Assembly: GCA_022769665.1 (NCBI GenBank)
Contig: JALEIR010000070.1
Location: 1 to 52,847, forward strand
Direction: 5' to 3'
DNA from: Lachnospiraceae bacterium
GTDB lineage: Bacteria > Bacillota > Clostridia > Lachnospirales > Lachnospiraceae
DNA length: 52,847 nt
Shown: piece by piece, positions 49,740-52,847 of the stretch
Numbering within the stretch: the first letter of the stretch is position 1
Layout of the letters: each line of letters starts with the position of its first letter
Program-made: the position numbers and the translations under genes
Notes under the pieces: model-generated
Seen by the model: only the letters and a program-made list of their open reading frames with translations
Databases searched by the model: none
Told to the model about the DNA's origin: nothing

Positions 49740-51467
49740 ATGTCAACAAAAGCTTATTACCCGATTAATGAAATCGGCGCCGGTAAGCCCGGTTTCAGCA
49801 AAACCCGTTCTATTATCGAGGCTGCTTTTTACGGAAATAATGTCGTAAAGGTTAACACCGTGAGAGAAGCATACGAACTGGCTAAGAATTCACCCGGAAC
49901 CATTGTTACCGATATGCCTGTTTACAGAGCTGAGGAGCAGGGTCTCGAGAAGGACACCAAGGTTCTTCTGTTCAATGATGGTGCTGTTACCGGACGTTAT
50001 GCAGCTGCACGTCGTATCAAGGGTGAGCCCGGTGTAGACGCTGCAAAGCTGGATAAGGTTGTTATGGATGCAATCTACAGAACCCGTTGGCAGACTCTGT
50101 ATCATGCTGAGTGCTTCATCGGATTGGATCCAGAATTCATGGTAAAGGCACATCTGTTGATTCCCGAAGGAGAGGAAAACATCCTTTACAACTGGATGCT
50201 GAACTTCCAGTATATGTCCGATAAATATGTTAAGATGTACAAGGAATCCAAGCCTGTTGGCGATGGAAAGGAGCCTGATATTTATATCTTCTCCAATCCT
50301 CAGTGGACTCCCGAAGAGGCACCCGATGTTGACTACAGCTGCTTAAGCGATCCTTTAACCCTTTGCTACTTTGACACCAATGAGAACTGTGCAGCAATTC
50401 TCGGTATGAAGTACTTTGGTGAGCATAAGAAGGGAACACTGACCATGGCATGGGCACTGGCTAACAGAAACGGCTATGCAGCCTGCCACGGCGGACAGAA
50501 AGAGTACTCTCTGGAAGGCGGCAAGAAGTTCGTTGCTTCCGTTTACGGTCTGTCAGGTTCCGGTAAATCTACCCTGACTCACGCTAAGCACGGCGGAAAG
50601 TATGATGCATTCGGCGGAATCAAGGTTCTGCATGACGATGCATTCATCATCAACACAGATACTTGTGCTTCCGTTGCTCTGGAGCCTACTTATTTCGATA
50701 AGACCGCTGACTATCCTACAGGATGTCCCGATAACAAGTATTTGCTGACCGCTCAGAACTGCTCCGCAACTCTGGATGAGGACGGACATGTTCAGCTGGT
50801 TACCGAGGATATCAGAAACGGTAACGGACGTGCAATTAAGTCCAAACTGTGGTCTCCTAACCGTGTTGATAAGATTGACGCTCCCGTAAACGCAATCTTC
50901 TGGATTATGAAGGATCCTACCATTCCCCCTGTAGTGAAGTTGAAGGGCGCAGCTCTTGCTTCCGTAATGGGTGCAACTCTTGCTACCAAGACCTCTACCG
51001 CTGAGCGTGTTGCTGCAGGTACCGATATGAATGCACTTCGTATTGTTCCTTATGCTAACCCCTTCAGAACCTATCCTCTGGTGAACGACTATGAGAAGTT
51101 CAAGAAGCTGGTTGAGGAGAAAAACGTAGATTGCTACATCGTAAATACCGGTGACTTCATGGGAACCAAGTGTAAGCCTGCTGATACTCTGGGCATTCTG
51201 GAGACCATCGTAGAAGGCAAGGCTAAGTTCGAGCAGTGGGGACCTTTCGAGGATATCGAGATTATGTATGACTGGTCCGGCAAGACCTCTGATGCATTTA
51301 AGCCTGACCTTACCGATAAGGCTTATACCGAGGCTCTGAAGAATGCTATGCAGAACCGTGTTGATGCAGTAGAAGGCTTCGCTACCAAGAAGGAAGGCTA
51401 TGATAAGCTTCCCGATGAAGCGCTTGCAGCTCTGAAGAAGATTGTTGACGAGGCAGCTTCTCTGTAA
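49740..51467 (+). CDS. pckA: phosphoenolpyruvate carboxykinase (ATP)
   Basis: 575-residue ATP-type PEP carboxykinase, interconverting oxaloacetate + ATP and PEP + ADP + CO2. The P loop is GLSGSGKSTLTHAKHGGK near residue 270, slightly changed from the usual SGTGKTT; the kinase-2 metal motif reads LHDDAF where many family members have GDDEH. The protein is longer than classical PckA (about 530-540). In gut anaerobes it can run in either direction, including CO2 fixation to oxaloacetate. AAGGAGG lies 10 bases before the ATG. Monocistronic. Confidence 0.93.
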   Translation: MSTKAYYPINEIGAGKPGFSKTRSIIEAAFYGNNVVKVNTVREAYELAKNSPGTIVTDMPVYRAEEQGLEKDTKVLLFNDGAVTGRYAAARRIKGEPGVDAAKLDKVVMDAIYRTRWQTLYHAECFIGLDPEFMVKAHLLIPEGEENILYNWMLNFQYMSDKYVKMYKESKPVGDGKEPDIYIFSNPQWTPEEAPDVDYSCLSDPLTLCYFDTNENCAAILGMKYFGEHKKGTLTMAWALANRNGYAACHGGQKEYSLEGGKKFVASVYGLSGSGKSTLTHAKHGGKYDAFGGIKVLHDDAFIINTDTCASVALEPTYFDKTADYPTGCPDNKYLLTAQNCSATLDEDGHVQLVTEDIRNGNGRAIKSKLWSPNRVDKIDAPVNAIFWIMKDPTIPPVVKLKGAALASVMGATLATKTSTAERVAAGTDMNALRIVPYANPFRTYPLVNDYEKFKKLVEEKNVDCYIVNTGDFMGTKCKPADTLGILETIVEGKAKFEQWGPFEDIEIMYDWSGKTSDAFKPDLTDKAYTEALKNAMQNRVDAVEGFATKKEGYDKLPDEALAALKKIVDEAASL

Positions 51468-51500
51468 GTTAACGGAAATAGAAGAGATAAGATAGAACGA

Positions 51501-51525
51501 CCCGGAGATTATTCTCCGGGTTTTT
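51501..51525 (+). terminator. pckA terminator
   Basis: CCCGGAG and CTCCGGG form a perfect stem with loop ATTATT, followed by five T. Confidence 0.92.
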
Positions 51526-51832
51526 CCGTATTCCAATATTTTACAATTTTTTCCTTTGCTTCTTTTTCAGATAAGACGAAAAATTTCTGCAATTTATGCA
51601 ACACTTCTTCCTTGGCGGTTCCTTCGACCTTTGATTCCCGGATAAATTCCGCCAAGCCGTTTTCTACATTCTGTAGTTTCCCCTGTAAGTTAATAAGGCT
51701 TGATAAGATACATTTTATGGTAATATCATAACAAACACTCTCGGTGTTTGAAAGAATAATTTGTAAAATATGATACTGTAATAGAACATAACGAAAAGTG
51801 GTTCTGATATCGGTTGCGAGATGAGCTAAAAA
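51509..51832 (-). pseudogene. remnant of an unidentified gene (C-terminal part)
   Basis: The minus strand holds a 107-codon open stretch with no usable start codon, ending at TAA 51509-51511 inside the pckA terminator stem. Its last 55 residues look like a real charged, helical C terminus (for example FIRESKVEGTAKEEVLHKLQ, then LSEKEAKEKIVKYW), of the kind found at the ends of PD-(D/E)XK transposase-type or DUF proteins. The upstream part looks less protein-like and runs into an AT-rich promoter zone. I read it as a 5'-deleted gene; the family is not established. Confidence 0.35.
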
Positions 51833-51992
51833 CTACACAAGAAAAAAGTTTTTCTAAATTTTTCAAGTAAAAATATTACAAATTTCCATAATTTTTTTAC
51901 GAAATATAGTGACATAGCACAAATAATGGTGGTATAATGATAGACGATAGAAAAATATTGATATAAAATGTCAAAAATACTAAGAGGCTAAA
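51526..51992 (+). other. intergenic region between pckA and the PilB/GspE gene
   Basis: About 470 bases with no intact gene. The left two thirds hold the minus-strand remnant (to 51832). The rest is very AT-rich, with the promoter at 51909-51938 and the ribosome binding site AGAGG at 51983-51987. Confidence 0.6.
51909..51938 (+). promoter_or_regulatory. promoter of the PilB/GspE-like gene
   Basis: GTGACA at 51909-51914, 18-base spacer, perfect TATAAT at 51933-51938 preceded by TGG (extended -10). Confidence 0.6.
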
Positions 51993-52847
51993 ATGGAAGG
52001 ACAAAGAAGGAAATTAAGACTCGGAGATGTACTGCTCAATAACGGTGTTATCAGCTCAGAACAGTTGACAAAGGCTCTTGAACAACAGAAGGGCAGCGGT
52101 AAGAAGCTGGGCGAGGTGCTGGTGGAGGAAGGATATGCCACAGAGGATGCTATCGCCGGTGCTCTGGCCCGTCAGATGAATCTGGAAATGGTTAATCTTC
52201 AAAATATTACAGTTGCTCCGGACATCTTAAATCTGGTACCGATGAATGTCCTGAAAAAGGATGTCATGTTCCCCTTTGAGTATGCTCCGGACAGACCCAA
52301 TGTCCTGAGGGTGGCAATGGCAGACCCAATGGACATGTATGCCCAGGATGATATTACCATTATCACCAATTGTCAGGTGGAAATTGCCGTAGCTACGACC
52401 AGAAGCATTATGCTTGCTATTGATAAGTACTACGGACAGGATGAAATGGATTCCGCCCTGGAAGAATATACCAAGGATAAGGGCATTAACACAGAGGAAG
52501 AAGACCTGGCTATGGAGGATATCAACAGCTCCCCCATTGTTATGCTGGTCAAGGATATGATCGAAAAGGCTGTTCGTCAGCGTGCATCCGATATCCATAT
52601 TGAGCCAATGGAACGCATCGTGCGTGTCCGCTACCGTATTGACGGCGCTCTGTATGAGCGGGCCCAATACAACATTAAAACACTGGCAGCCATCGCCGCA
52701 CGTATCAAGATTATCGGCGGCATGGATATTGCAGAAAAACGTAAGCCTCAGGACGGACGTATCACCCAGGTAGTAGACAGAACGGAATATGATATCCGTG
52801 TTTCCGTGCTTCCTACCGTATACGGTGAGAAAATCGTTATGCGACTT
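51993..52847 (+). CDS. type IV pilus / type II secretion assembly ATPase, PilB/GspE family (3' end outside window)
   Basis: The first 285 residues of a gene that runs off the window. Residues 9-61 form an MshEN-type domain: two 24-residue motifs (RLGDVLLNNG at 9-32 and KLGEVLVEEG at 38-61) separated by five residues, the arrangement known to bind cyclic di-GMP in MshE. A linker leads to the start of the secretion ATPase domain with ASDIHIEP, RYRIDGAL, DIAEKRKPQDGR and DIRVSVLPTVYGEKIVMRL; the Walker A motif lies beyond the edge. It powers pilus or pseudopilus assembly on the cytoplasmic side. Start from AGAGG 5 bases upstream. Confidence 0.92.
   Translation, partial: MEGQRRKLRLGDVLLNNGVISSEQLTKALEQQKGSGKKLGEVLVEEGYATEDAIAGALARQMNLEMVNLQNITVAPDILNLVPMNVLKKDVMFPFEYAPDRPNVLRVAMADPMDMYAQDDITIITNCQVEIAVATTRSIMLAIDKYYGQDEMDSALEEYTKDKGINTEEEDLAMEDINSSPIVMLVKDMIEKAVRQRASDIHIEPMERIVRVRYRIDGALYERAQYNIKTLAAIAARIKIIGGMDIAEKRKPQDGRITQVVDRTEYDIRVSVLPTVYGEKIVMRL

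Noticed and set aside
50553..51536. 327-codon minus-strand open frame opposite pckA
   Set aside because: Shadow of a strongly codon-biased gene; no recognisable domain and it would read through the pckA terminator.

Overview
The window reads as a chromosome segment of an anaerobic, Gram-positive-type gut Clostridia, most likely Lachnospiraceae. This rests on gene content and order, not on a database search: a single-chain glycyl-tRNA synthetase, scpA-scpB, cmk-ispH-rpsA, an rnfCDGEAB operon, a biotin-dependent sodium-pump decarboxylase cluster, an ATP-type PEP carboxykinase and SleB/S11/GH25 wall enzymes. Almost all genes lie on the + strand; only the YprB-like nuclease (35663-36766), the AP2/HNH-like protein (43105-43929) and a gene remnant (51509-51832) are on the - strand. 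I see no tRNA, rRNA, insertion sequence, prophage or CRISPR array.

Layout. 1-1156: tail of an ABC-2 type permease with an in-frame stop. 1332-3673: histidine phosphatase, era, yqzL-like, recO. 3753-10013: lipoprotein, glyQS, alaS and a truncated LTA-synthase-like gene. 10270-15548: rpsU, an S11 D,D-carboxypeptidase, a metallophosphoesterase, scpA, scpB and a second S11 carboxypeptidase. 15711-21216: five-gene biotin/sodium decarboxylase operon with two carboxyltransferases and a large structured element between its last two genes. 21479-29083: seven-gene envelope operon, described below. 29235-35627: TetR, RpiR, BaiN-like flavoprotein, cmk, ispH, rpsA and an orphan cheR. 36914-41950: rnfCDGEAB. 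42020-49575: GH25 lysozyme, AP2/HNH-like protein, SleB hydrolase, xpaC-telA, thrC, deoC. 49740-51467: pckA. 51509-51832: gene remnant. 51993 to the end: PilB/GspE ATPase with a c-di-GMP-type N-terminal domain, cut by the window edge.

The most interesting locus is 21479-29083. Behind a near-consensus promoter and a leader with 15-bp tandem repeats lie an extracellular transglutaminase-like protein, an Asp/Glu-type amino acid racemase, a DltA-like adenylation enzyme, a carrier protein, a DltB-like MBOAT, a DltD-position SGNH-like protein and a lipoprotein, ending at a strong terminator. The gene logic matches teichoic acid D-alanylation. However, the racemase is built in, the adenylation pocket lacks the cysteine known from DltA, and the SGNH-like protein has Cys where Ser is expected. 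I infer a Dlt-like pathway that may transfer a different amino acid to an envelope polymer.

The energy genes are consistent with one another: a membrane carboxylate decarboxylase pump, the Rnf ferredoxin:NAD+ pump and PEP carboxykinase would connect C3/C4 acid metabolism to an ion gradient. Housekeeping genes (translation, chromosome segregation, isoprenoid synthesis) fill the gaps between these systems.
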